Shown piece by piece: positions 34,782-43,814 of a DNA stretch of 55,592 nucleotides. The stretch comes from JADLEX01 sp964586775 (GTDB lineage: Bacteria > Lernaellota > Lernaellaia > JACKCT01): NCBI GenBank assembly GCA_964586775.1, contig CAZPJD010000132.1, forward strand, positions 1-55,592. Direction: 5' to 3'. The notes below the pieces were generated by a model that did no database searches, was not told the origin of the DNA, and worked only from the letters and a program-made list of their open reading frames with translations. The first letter of the stretch is position 1. The number at the start of each line of letters is the position of its first letter. The position numbers and the translations under genes were made by a program.

Positions 34782-36976
34782 AACAGGTGTTTTTCACATC
34801 GGGCGGCGAGGTGGCGGTACTGGACGTTCCGCCGCCGGTGGTCGGGCCCAAGCAGGTTTTCATCGCGGTCGAGCATTCGCTCGTGAGTACGGGGACGGAG
34901 CTGGCGAGTTCGGGCGGCGGCGGCGGGATCGTGCAGAAGGTGCTGTCCGATCCCATGATCGTTATGCGCGCGCTGGATTACGCTCGCAAACACGGAATCA
35001 AGACGACGTACCAGCTCGCGACGGGTCAGGGCGAGTCGTCGTATTTTCCGCTGGGCTACTCCATCGCCGGGCGCGTCGTCGAAGTCGGCCGCGAGGTGAG
35101 CGGGATTCAGGTCGGCGACCGCGTCGCCGCCGCGGGCGCGGGGCTCGCGTGCCACGCCGAGTTCGTCAGCGTGCCGGTCAACCTCGTCGTCAAAGCGCCC
35201 GTCGGGCTTTCGTCGCGCGAGGCGTGTTTTGGCACCCTCGGCGCGATCGCGCTGCAAGGTGTGCGCCGCTGCGCGCCGACGCTCGGCGAAACCGTGCTCG
35301 TGGTGGGGCTCGGCCTGCTCGGGCAACTCGCGGTTCGACTGCTCGTCGCAAACGGCGCGCGGGTGATCGGTGTCGATCTGCGCGAGGATCGCGTCCGGCG
35401 CGCGCTGGAGCACGGCGCGCGCGAGGCGTTTTCGCCGGGTGACGCGGGCTTTGTGTCGCGCGTGATGGAACTGACCGGAGGCGTCGGCGCGGATGCCGCG
35501 GTCCTGACCGCCGCGACGAAGTCGAGCGAGATCATCAATCAGGCCGCGAACGCCTGCCGACGCAAGGGTCGCGTGGTGATCGTCGGCGACGTCGGGCTCG
35601 ACATCGCCCGCGAGTCGATCTACGCGAAGGAAATCGACATCCTCATCTCCACGTCGTACGGCCCGGGCCGCTACGATTCCAAGTACGAGTTCGACGGCAT
35701 CGACTATCCGCTGCCCTACGTGCGCTGGACCGAGAACCGCAACATCGGCGCGTTCCTCGATCTGGTGGCCGAAGGGCGCGTGAAGGTGGACGACCTCGTC
35801 ACCATCGAGGAGCCGGTGGCACAGGCGGTCGAGGTCTATCGGCGGCTGTCGTCGGGCGGGCAGAACCAGATGGCGGCGGTCTTCCGCTACCCCACGGCGG
35901 CGAGCGGCGAGACGCCCGGTCGTCCATCGGGGGCGGTGCGCCTGACGCCGAAGCCAAAGAGCGCGAAGCTCTCCGTGGCCCTGATCGGCGTGGGCGGCTA
36001 CGCCAGCGCGTTCCACGTTCCCAATTTCGGCGGCCATCCCGACGTGCGCATCGGCGCGGTGGTTTCGACCAAGGGCGTCGTGGCGCAACAGGTGGCGCAA
36101 AAGCACGGCGCGGCTCTCGCCGCGACCGACTATCGCGAGGCGGTGGCCGACGCGGGCATCGACGGACTCGTCATCTCCACGCGGCACGACACGCACGCCG
36201 AAATCGCCGTGGCCGCGCTGACGGCGGGCAAGCACGTCTTCGTCGAAAAACCCGTCGCGCTGACGCGGGACGACGTGAGCGCCGTCTATCGCGCTGCGGT
36301 CGCGGGTGGCGCGCCGATCACCGTCGGGCACAATCGGCGATTCAGCCCGCACGCAAAGCTGCTCGCCGATCTGCGCGCGGGCACGCCCGGACCCGTGCAG
36401 ATGGTCTACACCGTCAACGCGGGGGCGCTTCCCGCGAATCACTGGGCCAACGACCCGGTCAAAGGCGGCGGACGCATCATCGGCGAAGGGTGCCACTTCT
36501 TCGACCTGATGTATTTTCTCGCGAACGCCGCGCCGGTGCGCGTGGCGGCGATGGGCGTGCCCGAGAGCACGGAGCCGAAGCTGTGGCAAAACGTCAGCGT
36601 CGTCGTGCGTTTCGCCGATGGCTCCGTCGGCAACCTGACGTATTCGGCGCTCGGTCACGGTTCGTATGCCAAGGAGCGCGTGGAGCTGTACGCGGGCGGA
36701 TCGGTCGGCGTTCTCGACGACTACCAGTCGGCGCAGGTCTTTGGCGCAAAGCCTGCCAAATCGAAAACCGCCGTCATCGACAAGGGCCAGAAGACGCAGG
36801 TGGACGATTGGATCGCGCACCTGTGCGGGCGGCCCGCGACGCCGATCTCGACGCGCGATTCCATGGTGGGGACGTGGATCGCTCTTGCGGCGATCGAGAG
36901 TCTGATGCAAGGTCGGGCGATCCCCATCGACCTGAATGAACTCGATCACCCGACTCCGGAGGCCGCATCGCCATGA
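34778..36976 (+). CDS. Bi-domain oxidoreductase (alcohol dehydrogenase-like plus Gfo/Idh/MocA)
   Basis: The 732-residue fusion has two parts. Residues 1-395 form an MDR/alcohol dehydrogenase-type domain (VVGLGLLGQLAVRLLVANGA, TAATKSSEIINQAANACRRK) without the usual zinc-ligand pattern. Residues about 398-732 form a Gfo/Idh/MocA domain with VALIGVGGYASAFH, FVEKPVALT and GHNRRFSPH. This architecture recurs in polysaccharide clusters next to heparinase-like genes, as here, and probably oxidises a nucleotide-sugar or a sugar residue. It overlaps both neighbours by four bases (start 34778, stop 36976), so expression is coupled. Confidence 0.9.
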   Translation: MKQVFFTSGGEVAVLDVPPPVVGPKQVFIAVEHSLVSTGTELASSGGGGGIVQKVLSDPMIVMRALDYARKHGIKTTYQLATGQGESSYFPLGYSIAGRVVEVGREVSGIQVGDRVAAAGAGLACHAEFVSVPVNLVVKAPVGLSSREACFGTLGAIALQGVRRCAPTLGETVLVVGLGLLGQLAVRLLVANGARVIGVDLREDRVRRALEHGAREAFSPGDAGFVSRVMELTGGVGADAAVLTAATKSSEIINQAANACRRKGRVVIVGDVGLDIARESIYAKEIDILISTSYGPGRYDSKYEFDGIDYPLPYVRWTENRNIGAFLDLVAEGRVKVDDLVTIEEPVAQAVEVYRRLSSGGQNQMAAVFRYPTAASGETPGRPSGAVRLTPKPKSAKLSVALIGVGGYASAFHVPNFGGHPDVRIGAVVSTKGVVAQQVAQKHGAALAATDYREAVADAGIDGLVISTRHDTHAEIAVAALTAGKHVFVEKPVALTRDDVSAVYRAAVAGGAPITVGHNRRFSPHAKLLADLRAGTPGPVQMVYTVNAGALPANHWANDPVKGGGRIIGEGCHFFDLMYFLANAAPVRVAAMGVPESTEPKLWQNVSVVVRFADGSVGNLTYSALGHGSYAKERVELYAGGSVGVLDDYQSAQVFGAKPAKSKTAVIDKGQKTQVDDWIAHLCGRPATPISTRDSMVGTWIALAAIESLMQGRAIPIDLNELDHPTPEAASP

Positions 36977-39024
36977 GCCTCGTGTCCCAGGCGCTGCTCG
37001 TGCTTCGTCGCGATGGCCCCGTGGCCTTCGCGGGGAAAGCCCTCGCCTGGGGCCTCGATCGGTTTGCCGGACCCATCGAAGTGGTGCGAGACCGGATGCT
37101 GGGCACGTGGCCGCTTGACCGGGATGTTCCGATCGTGGCGCCCGATCACCGCGCGCGCATGCGCGTGCTCGTCGATCCCGATGAGATCGAAACGCGGCTT
37201 GCGGGTCTTTTCGCATCGTCGCCCTCCGGATACGAGGCGTTTCTCGCCGAGGCCGAACACCTCCTGCATCATCGCTTCACGATCCTCGGATTTGGCCGAT
37301 TCGATCTCGGCCATCCGATCCCGTGGGATCGCGACGTGCGCTGCGGGATTTCGTTCGGCCGCCGGCATCACCGGCGGCTGCGTTACGTGCGCGCCGACGA
37401 CAGCGACGTGAAGGTGCCGTGGGAATTCGGGCGCATGCAGGAGTTGCCCGTCCTCGCCGCCGCGTACCGCCTGACGGGCGACAACGCGTTCGCGGAGAAG
37501 GTCTTCGAAATCATCGACGACTTTTGCGCGAAGAACCCGCCGCGCTACGGCGTGCAATGGACGTGCGCGATGGAGGTCGGGCTTCGCATTTTTTCCGTCG
37601 GCCTCGCGCTTACGATTCTGGATGGCAAGCCCGAGTGGCCAGCCGAGCGATGGCGCGTCGTCGACCGACTCGCGATCGCGTCGGGCCGCTACATCAACGA
37701 CTTTCTCGAATACGACCCCCATCTCACGAGCAATCACTACCTCAGCGACCTGCTCGGTCTGCTGGCGATCGGCGCGGCGTGGCCGCACCTGCGCGACGCC
37801 GAAAAGTGGTTTGCGTTCGCGCATGCGGAATTCGAGAAGGAGATTCTCAAGCAGTTCGACCGCGAGGGTCCGAATTTCGAGGGCAGTCTGCCGTATCACC
37901 GATTCTCGCTCGAGATCCTGATCGCGGCGTATCGCACCGCCGCGCTCGCGGGGCGACCATTCGGCGCGGGATTCGAGGCGCGGCTGCAAAAGGCGATCGA
38001 TTTCGCCCTCGCAGCGGTCTATCCCGATGGCCGCGCGCCGACGATCGGCGACAACGACAGCGGGCGCGTGTGGCGTCTGGTGTCGCGGCCCGGCAACGAC
38101 TGGCGCTACCTGGCGCACCTCGCCACGGATTTGTTTCACGGGGAACAATCCGCCCTCGGCGGTTCGCCGGACGTGGAAACGCTGATCCTATGGGGCGGTC
38201 CCGGCGGCGAGCGCGCGGCGGTCTCATCCAATCGCGGCGATGGCGTTTACGAGCGGCGCGGACGGTGGTTCGTCGGCGGGACCAATTCTCGACTCGCGAT
38301 TTCGGCGGGGCCGCTCGGCCAAAACGGGAACGGTGGCCACGACCACAATGATGCGCTTGCCTTCACGTGGTGGGCGGGCGTGCGCGAGTGGTGCGTCGAT
38401 CCGGGCATGTATTGCTATACGCTCGATCCCAAGTGGCGAAACGTCTTTCGCTCGGTGCGTCAACATAACGCGCCGTTCGTCGACGACGAAGAGCCCAATC
38501 CCTTCGATCCGCATTTGCTGTTCACCCTTCGCGATGTCGCGCGCGCGTCGGGAAATCTCGTCGCCGGTGACGGAACGTGGGCGCGGTTTGAAGGCGAGCA
38601 CGACGGTTATCGCCGGCTCGCCGATCCGGTCGGTGTGACAAGAACCATCGAGTTCGACCGGTCGAGCGGAGCGGTGGTCGTCGCCGACATCTTCGACGCC
38701 GCCGCGGAGCACGTCTTCGGTCAAACGCTGATGGTCGCGCACGGTGTTCGCGTCGAGGACGTGAAGATCGCACCCGAGTTCGCGTGGGAGCCGCTGGCGC
38801 CCGCGCGGGCGGATATGGTGGCGCGATTCCGCTGGACCGCGGACGGCTACGTCGTCTACGTATTCACGGACGCCGACGGGTTCGACGAGTGGACGGTGGA
38901 AGAGGCATGGCTGAGTTTCGACTACGGTCACGTTACGCCCGGCCGCAAGTGCGTTCGGCGGGCGCGACGAAACGGCGGCGCGACGCTGCGTTTCGCTCTC
39001 GCCGCTTTCCGCGATCGTCAGTAA
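36973..39024 (+). CDS. Heparinase II/III-family protein
   Basis: The 683-residue protein has an alpha/alpha toroid in its N-terminal half (about 70-390) with WEFGRMQELPVLAAAYRLTG, the Asn254-His255-Tyr256 site in HLTSNHYLSDLLG, and GPNFEGSLPYHRFSLEI. A C-terminal beta-sheet domain has GGHDHNDALAFTWWAG, whose His residues match the family. Related proteins are polysaccharide lyases or act in exopolysaccharide processing. No signal peptide is evident, so cytoplasmic or unconventional placement is possible. It ends the cluster and its stop overlaps that of a converging GT2 gene by seven bases. Confidence 0.88.
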   Translation: MSLVSQALLVLRRDGPVAFAGKALAWGLDRFAGPIEVVRDRMLGTWPLDRDVPIVAPDHRARMRVLVDPDEIETRLAGLFASSPSGYEAFLAEAEHLLHHRFTILGFGRFDLGHPIPWDRDVRCGISFGRRHHRRLRYVRADDSDVKVPWEFGRMQELPVLAAAYRLTGDNAFAEKVFEIIDDFCAKNPPRYGVQWTCAMEVGLRIFSVGLALTILDGKPEWPAERWRVVDRLAIASGRYINDFLEYDPHLTSNHYLSDLLGLLAIGAAWPHLRDAEKWFAFAHAEFEKEILKQFDREGPNFEGSLPYHRFSLEILIAAYRTAALAGRPFGAGFEARLQKAIDFALAAVYPDGRAPTIGDNDSGRVWRLVSRPGNDWRYLAHLATDLFHGEQSALGGSPDVETLILWGGPGGERAAVSSNRGDGVYERRGRWFVGGTNSRLAISAGPLGQNGNGGHDHNDALAFTWWAGVREWCVDPGMYCYTLDPKWRNVFRSVRQHNAPFVDDEEPNPFDPHLLFTLRDVARASGNLVAGDGTWARFEGEHDGYRRLADPVGVTRTIEFDRSSGAVVVADIFDAAAEHVFGQTLMVAHGVRVEDVKIAPEFAWEPLAPARADMVARFRWTADGYVVYVFTDADGFDEWTVEEAWLSFDYGHVTPGRKCVRRARRNGGATLRFALAAFRDRQ

Positions 39025-39752
39025 CGCCGCAGCACAATCACGATCGACGCCAGCGCGACCTTGACCATGTAATAGATGGACGTGAGGAATGTGAGCGACG
39101 ACCTTCCGCCGAGTCGCCGTCGCATCTGCACGGGATACTCTCGCACGCGCAGATTCAGTTTGTGCGCGAGCACGAGTCCCTCGACCTCGGGGTAGTCGTC
39201 GGGGAAGTGGTGGACGAATCGGACGATCGCGTCCTCGGAGTAGGCGCGGAAGCCCGAGGTCGGATCGGCGTAGGACGAACCCGTCAGGACCCGAAGCAGG
39301 ATTCGCAGCGCCGCGGAGCCGATCATGCGGGGAAGGGTCGACGTCGCCTTCTGATCCGCGAGACGCACCCCCACCGCCACGTCGCACTCGCCTCGCTGGA
39401 CTGGGGCGACGATCCGCTCGATTTCGCGCGCGACGTGCTGGCCGTCGCCATCGAACTGCACCGCCATCTTCGCGCCGCGCACCATGGCGTTCAGAAATCC
39501 CGTGCGCAGCGCCATCGACACGCCCATGTTGAACGGCATGTCGACGACGTTGATGGGGTAGCGCCTCGCGACCTCGGCGGTGTTGTCCTTCGAGCCGTCG
39601 TTCACCACCACGATGTTCCCCGGCGGCGCAACGGTCATCAGGTCCTCGATGACCGACGCGATATTGGGCGCCTCGTTGAACGCGGGAACGATGAACAGGA
39701 CGTCTGCGAAGACGTTGTCGGCGGGAAGAGAAGCGGCCGGTTCGGGCGACAT
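39018..39752 (-). CDS. Glycosyltransferase family 2, DPM1/DolP-mannose-synthase-like
   Basis: The 244-residue GT-A enzyme starts with VLFIVPAFNEAPNIASVIED, has VVNDGSKDNT and the metal-binding AVQFDGDGQH. GSSYADPTSGFRAYS is typical of polyprenyl-phosphate sugar transferases. A single hydrophobic segment near the C-terminus may anchor it. It is the last gene of the minus-strand radical SAM operon, 42 bases after the preceding gene. A hairpin lies directly in front of its ATG and there is no good Shine-Dalgarno, so translation may be weak or controlled. Confidence 0.9.
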   Translation of the reverse strand: MSPEPAASLPADNVFADVLFIVPAFNEAPNIASVIEDLMTVAPPGNIVVVNDGSKDNTAEVARRYPINVVDMPFNMGVSMALRTGFLNAMVRGAKMAVQFDGDGQHVAREIERIVAPVQRGECDVAVGVRLADQKATSTLPRMIGSAALRILLRVLTGSSYADPTSGFRAYSEDAIVRFVHHFPDDYPEVEGLVLAHKLNLRVREYPVQMRRRLGGRSSLTFLTSIYYMVKVALASIVIVLRRY

Positions 39753-39753
39753 C

Positions 39754-39778
39754 GGGGCGCATCTTAGCGGCGCGCCCC
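39754..39778 (-). promoter_or_regulatory. Hairpin immediately upstream of the GT2 start codon
   Basis: GGGGCGC (39754-39760) and GCGCCCC (39772-39778) form a seven-base-pair stem with an 11-base loop, ending one base before the ATG on the minus strand. It could limit ribosome access or attenuate transcription into the last gene of the operon; there is no T-run. Confidence 0.4.
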
Positions 39779-39793
39779 AATGCGTGTCCAGAA

Positions 39794-41260
39794 TCAGATG
39801 AAGGTGACGTAGTTGGCCGTCTTGAAGGCCGGATTCTTCACGTGAAGGAAGTAGCGGATGCCGTCGATCCACGAAAAGCCGAAGATCTTCTTCTCGTTGA
39901 CGAGCGAGATCACGAAGCTGATCGGGGCGAGCGCCCACGAAAGACGGCTGTTTACGAGGCGGTTCATCCACCGGCGCGAGAACTTCAATTTGAGCATGAT
40001 CGGCCATAGCCAATAGAGCCGCAGCGTGCGCTCGGGATCCGTCCGTTTGAACACCGACATCGCCGGCCAGGTGGGGATGTCGGGGATCTCGTAGATGCGG
40101 TCCTCGTAGTCCTCGACGAGATAGCCGTCCTTCATCAGCTTGCGCGAAACGGCGCTGACGGGATAGGGCACGAGCACGGTGACGCGGGTGTGATCGGTGC
40201 CGATCTGCTGATTGAGCTCGAGTGTGTCGAGGTCGCCATCCACCGACGACCAAGGCACGCCGAGGATGTTGAACGTGACGAGGCGGATGTCGAGTTTTTT
40301 CACCAGCGCCGCCGCGTGTCGGATTTCATCCGTCGTGACCGGTTTGTTCATGATGTCGCGACGCAGGTTGTCGTCCGCGAGTTCCAGACCCATCGCCACG
40401 CTCACGCACCCGCCGTCCTTGAGTGCCCGGATCGTCTCGTCGGTGATCGACGTCGCGAACACATTGCACGAAAACGGCAGGCCGACGCGGGTCTTGTAGG
40501 TCTCGATGAACTCGTGCAGCCAGCCCTCGCCGCTCGCGAACAGGTCGTCGGAGAAGTGGACGATCCGGAGCGGGTGCTTCGCGCGGACGGCGTTGATTTC
40601 ATCGGCGATCCGGTCGCCACTCTTGCGCCGGAAGAACGTCTTCTTTGTTTCGAGCATCGATTTGTAGGCCTGATTGAAACAGTACCCGCACGAGTACTGG
40701 CACCCGCGCCCCGTCGAGAATTTCTTGGCGGGAAACGATGCCATGAACTCGTACCGGAAATAGACCTCGCGGTCGGGCATCGGCATCGTGTTCAGATCGG
40801 CCGTGAACGGGCGGATGGGGTTGAGACGCGGCGTTCCGCCGTCGTTCCAGATCAGGTTCTGGACGTCGGTGGCGTCCGCGCCGTCGCGGCGGCGTTCCAG
40901 CAGGTCCGTCACCACGCCCTCTGATTCACCCGCGAAGGCGTAGTCGACGTTGGGTTGCAGGACGATGTTGTGGAAAAACGTCGGGTGCGTCCCGCCAAGA
41001 ACGACGGTGGTGTCCACCGCCTGCTTGGCCTCGCGCGCGGATTGCAGCGCGGAATTGTGCCCCATCAGATCGCAAGGCACGACGACCATGTCGGGACGAA
41101 ACTTGCGCAGTTCGCCGCCGAGTTCGGGTTCCTCGCGGCGCAGAAACAGGCGCGTGTCGACGCCCTTGCTTCCCAGAAAGCCCGCCAGATCGCAAATGCC
41201 CATCGATTCGTTGATGGCGTTTTCCTGAATAATCGCGACGCGCGCACCGGCGAGACTCAT
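39794..41260 (-). CDS. Radical SAM protein with B12-binding-like N-terminal domain (third in the operon)
   Basis: The 488-residue protein has a Rossmann-like N-terminal domain (about 1-145) with VVLGGTHPTFF, as in B12-binding radical SAM enzymes, but no DxHxxG cobalamin motif. The radical SAM core has Cys187, Cys191 and Cys194 in GRGCQYSCGYCFNQ for the 4Fe-4S cluster. VSVAMGLELADDNLRRDIMN and FNILGVPWSS mark later barrel strands. The C-terminus (about 400-488) is basic and partly hydrophobic. ATG 41260 has GGGAGG upstream and overlaps the methyltransferase stop, so the two are coupled. Substrate unknown. Confidence 0.88.
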   Translation of the reverse strand: MSLAGARVAIIQENAINESMGICDLAGFLGSKGVDTRLFLRREEPELGGELRKFRPDMVVVPCDLMGHNSALQSAREAKQAVDTTVVLGGTHPTFFHNIVLQPNVDYAFAGESEGVVTDLLERRRDGADATDVQNLIWNDGGTPRLNPIRPFTADLNTMPMPDREVYFRYEFMASFPAKKFSTGRGCQYSCGYCFNQAYKSMLETKKTFFRRKSGDRIADEINAVRAKHPLRIVHFSDDLFASGEGWLHEFIETYKTRVGLPFSCNVFATSITDETIRALKDGGCVSVAMGLELADDNLRRDIMNKPVTTDEIRHAAALVKKLDIRLVTFNILGVPWSSVDGDLDTLELNQQIGTDHTRVTVLVPYPVSAVSRKLMKDGYLVEDYEDRIYEIPDIPTWPAMSVFKRTDPERTLRLYWLWPIMLKLKFSRRWMNRLVNSRLSWALAPISFVISLVNEKKIFGFSWIDGIRYFLHVKNPAFKTANYVTFI

Positions 41261-42159
41261 GATGGGCCTCCCTTTCGAAAGACGGCGAGGTATCGCCAGC
41301 CCCATCGGGGATGGCGGGGGAGAATGCGGGCCTCGATCCAGTCCTCGACGATGCGCCACGGCGCGAGCGGCGCCTTGAGTGCGATCGCGAGCGTCGGCGA
41401 GAGCGGCGTGAGCAGCTCCGTGAGATGAAAGTAGATTTCGGCGGTCGGGTTGAGCGAGCGAAACGCGATCTGCTCGAATCCCCGGCTCGCCATTTCGGCC
41501 GCGACGCGTGAGGCGGGCAGGGCCTTCTCGTCGTCGCTCAGCAGCCCCGACCACTGGCCGACCGTGTTGCCGAGTCGGCGAAGCGGATGATCGCCGACCG
41601 GATCGGAGATCGCGACGATTCCGCCATCCGGCACGACGCGCGCGCAGGTGGCGGCGAATCGCGGCAGATCGATGTGATGCAGCGACTGGAAGCAGCAGAT
41701 CGTGTCCGCGGTGAGACCCTCGCCCGCTTCCTCGCAGAAATTGCCGAAACGCAGTTCCATCACGTCGCCGCGCGCGGGCATCGACTGGTCGTACACATAA
41801 GCCGTCGGGTGCGCGAGCCCGCGCCGGACGAACGCCTCGGACAGATCGATGCCGACCACGCTCAACGCGCCCCACGAGAGAAACATCGACAGGTGGCGCG
41901 GGTTGCCGCAGCCGACCTCGACCACGCGCTTGCCTGCGAACCAGGAGCGGTCGAGAAACGCGACATGGCGATCCCAGGTGCGGAGTGTGTGACGCAGGAT
42001 GAAGCGCTCGAAGGCCGAGCGGTCCCGCTCCAGAAAATGCAGGATGTAGCGCTGGTGCTCGTCGTAGTGTTCGCGTTCGCGGGCCACGGCGGCGGCGTCC
42101 CGCGTCGCATCGATGTGCGCGACGCGCTGGGCCGGAATGGGCGCCGTCCAGATGGTCAT
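41257..42159 (-). CDS. Class I SAM-dependent methyltransferase (second in the operon)
   Basis: The 300-residue Rossmann methyltransferase has motif I VVEVGCGNPRHLSMF near residue 80, the acidic residue of motif II in GIDLSEAFV, and FQSLHHIDLPRF as motif IV. An N-terminal helical part (EREHYDEHQRYILHFLERDR) and a C-terminal extension surround the core. The layout resembles methyltransferases of secondary metabolism and lipid or sugar modification. It is separated from the upstream radical SAM gene by 107 bases and overlaps the downstream one by four. Confidence 0.9.
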   Translation of the reverse strand: MTIWTAPIPAQRVAHIDATRDAAAVAREREHYDEHQRYILHFLERDRSAFERFILRHTLRTWDRHVAFLDRSWFAGKRVVEVGCGNPRHLSMFLSWGALSVVGIDLSEAFVRRGLAHPTAYVYDQSMPARGDVMELRFGNFCEEAGEGLTADTICCFQSLHHIDLPRFAATCARVVPDGGIVAISDPVGDHPLRRLGNTVGQWSGLLSDDEKALPASRVAAEMASRGFEQIAFRSLNPTAEIYFHLTELLTPLSPTLAIALKAPLAPWRIVEDWIEARILPRHPRWGWRYLAVFRKGGPS

Positions 42160-42266
42160 GGCCGTTGTGCTCGATTCATTCCGTTCGTTCGATTCAATCT
42201 ACCGGCATGTCCGCGAGATTTCGGTGCGCGGCGTCACGAGTCGATCGGGCGACCAGGGCGCGATTG

Positions 42267-43814
42267 TCACGCCTCGTACCAATCAGGGCGAAGCATCCCG
42301 ACGTATTCCGAGATGGCGAGACGTTCGCGCACGGACGCCTTCGGGTTCAGGAATCCGACCATCGCGTCCCAGCCGATCCGCACGCTGACGAGCAGCCACC
42401 ACATGTACATCCGCCGACGATACTTGTGGATGGACATCAAGCCCCAGAGGATTCGCGGCAGGCTCAGGACCTTGCGATTCATCTCCCACAGCTTGTAGTC
42501 CACCTCCTCGCGGGTCATCGTCTCGGTGCCCATCACCGGGGTCATCCAGTCGTAACGCGCGAAATCCGTCACGTCGAGCCAGCCGTTCTCCTTCGCGCGC
42601 TTAAACTGCTCGGTCCCAGGCACGGGCGTCATCGGGTGGAAGGCCGGGTAATCGGGCGCCAGCTTACGCACGTAGCGCACCAGTTTGTCCATCGACTCGG
42701 TCGTGTCCTCGCGAATGCCGACGATGAACGTCGTTTGCAAGAACAGTTTGGGGTACTTGCGCCGCAGATACGGCACCAGATGCGCCGTTCGCTCCACGTT
42801 CTGGTTGTGCTTCGACAGCCGCTCGAAGTCGTCGTCGTCGGCGCGTTCGACGCCGATGCAAATGTGCGACAAGCCAGAGGCGATCAGCTTCTCGAACAAG
42901 CCGCTCTTGTCGTCGCGGACGAGGTAGTCGGAGCGCATGAAGCCGAACCAGTACGTCTTCATCTTCGAGGCGATGAGGCGCGAGGCGAACTCGTCGCTCC
43001 ACTGCGGCTTCACGTTCCACGTGTCGTCGACGAAGACGAAGCAGTTCTTCTGGTACTTGTAATAGAGCACTTCCATTTCCGCGATCACGTGGTCGACGCC
43101 CCGCGTTCGCCAGCGCGGGATGAGCTTTTCCTCGGCGGGTTCGCCCTTGCGTTTCGACATCTGAAGCCAGCACGCGCAGTAGTTGCACGAATCGGTGCAG
43201 CCACGGCTGTGGTGGATCGTCACGCCGCCGGGGCTGAACAGATACTTTGAAGCGCCGAACAGATGCATCGGCAGCAGGTCGTAGGCGGGGAAGGGGAGCG
43301 TATCGAGATCGGCGATCAGATCGCGATGACCGGTATAGACGCACTCGCCCCGCTCGCCGGGGATGGCGAGACCGGGGATGCCGCGCAAATCGCCGTCGCG
43401 TTCGAGCGCGTCTACCGTCTCGCCGAGCGTGATCTCGCCCTCTCCGCGCACGATGGCGTCGATCGGATAGCGGGCGAGGCAGTCAGCGGCGTTTTGCGCA
43501 AAGTGCACGCCGCCCGCGATGGTGAAAATCGCGGGATCGATCTCCTTCGCGAGGCGAAACACACGCCCGCACTCGTGCTCGTAGAGCGTTTCACTGTCAC
43601 CCGCGAGCACGACCTGGGGCTTCGTCCGGCGGATGACGTCCGCAAGGCTTTTCCAGCCGACCTTGGCCGGGCCGCAATCGAGGAGCGTGACGTCATGTCC
43701 TCGCCGGCGCAGTTCCGCGCCCAGATAGACCATGGCCTGGGACAACAGAAAGTTGTCCATCTCGTTCATGTACGGCCACAGATATTTGGGCGGTCGGACG
43801 TAGAGGACGCGCAT
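42267..43814 (-). CDS. Radical SAM protein with B12-binding-like N-terminal domain (second in the operon)
   Basis: The 515-residue protein begins MRVLYVRPPKYLWPYMNEMD and has a Rossmann-like N-terminus without a DxHxxG motif. The cluster cysteines are Cys206, Cys210 and Cys213 in SRGCTDSCNYCACW. Barrel markers include FVFVDDTWNVKPQW, HICIGVERADDDDFERLSKH and TFIVGIREDTTESMDKLV, then FHPMTPVPGTEQF. It resembles the HpnP/BchE-like group that carries out methylations or cyclisations. Its ATG shares one base with the upstream stop (TGATG), so translation is coupled. Confidence 0.89.
   Translation of the reverse strand: MRVLYVRPPKYLWPYMNEMDNFLLSQAMVYLGAELRRRGHDVTLLDCGPAKVGWKSLADVIRRTKPQVVLAGDSETLYEHECGRVFRLAKEIDPAIFTIAGGVHFAQNAADCLARYPIDAIVRGEGEITLGETVDALERDGDLRGIPGLAIPGERGECVYTGHRDLIADLDTLPFPAYDLLPMHLFGASKYLFSPGGVTIHHSRGCTDSCNYCACWLQMSKRKGEPAEEKLIPRWRTRGVDHVIAEMEVLYYKYQKNCFVFVDDTWNVKPQWSDEFASRLIASKMKTYWFGFMRSDYLVRDDKSGLFEKLIASGLSHICIGVERADDDDFERLSKHNQNVERTAHLVPYLRRKYPKLFLQTTFIVGIREDTTESMDKLVRYVRKLAPDYPAFHPMTPVPGTEQFKRAKENGWLDVTDFARYDWMTPVMGTETMTREEVDYKLWEMNRKVLSLPRILWGLMSIHKYRRRMYMWWLLVSVRIGWDAMVGFLNPKASVRERLAISEYVGMLRPDWYEA

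Noticed and set aside
39018..39024. Seven-base overlap of convergent stops as a possible regulatory antisense signal.
   Set aside because: Short tail-to-tail overlaps are common in compact genomes, and no structure or terminator is present to suggest function.
42160..42266. The 107-base gap inside the radical SAM operon as a site of a second micropeptide gene.
   Set aside because: The minus-strand ATGs there give either a four-residue frame or one without a ribosome binding site; only short GAAT/GAACG repeats are seen.
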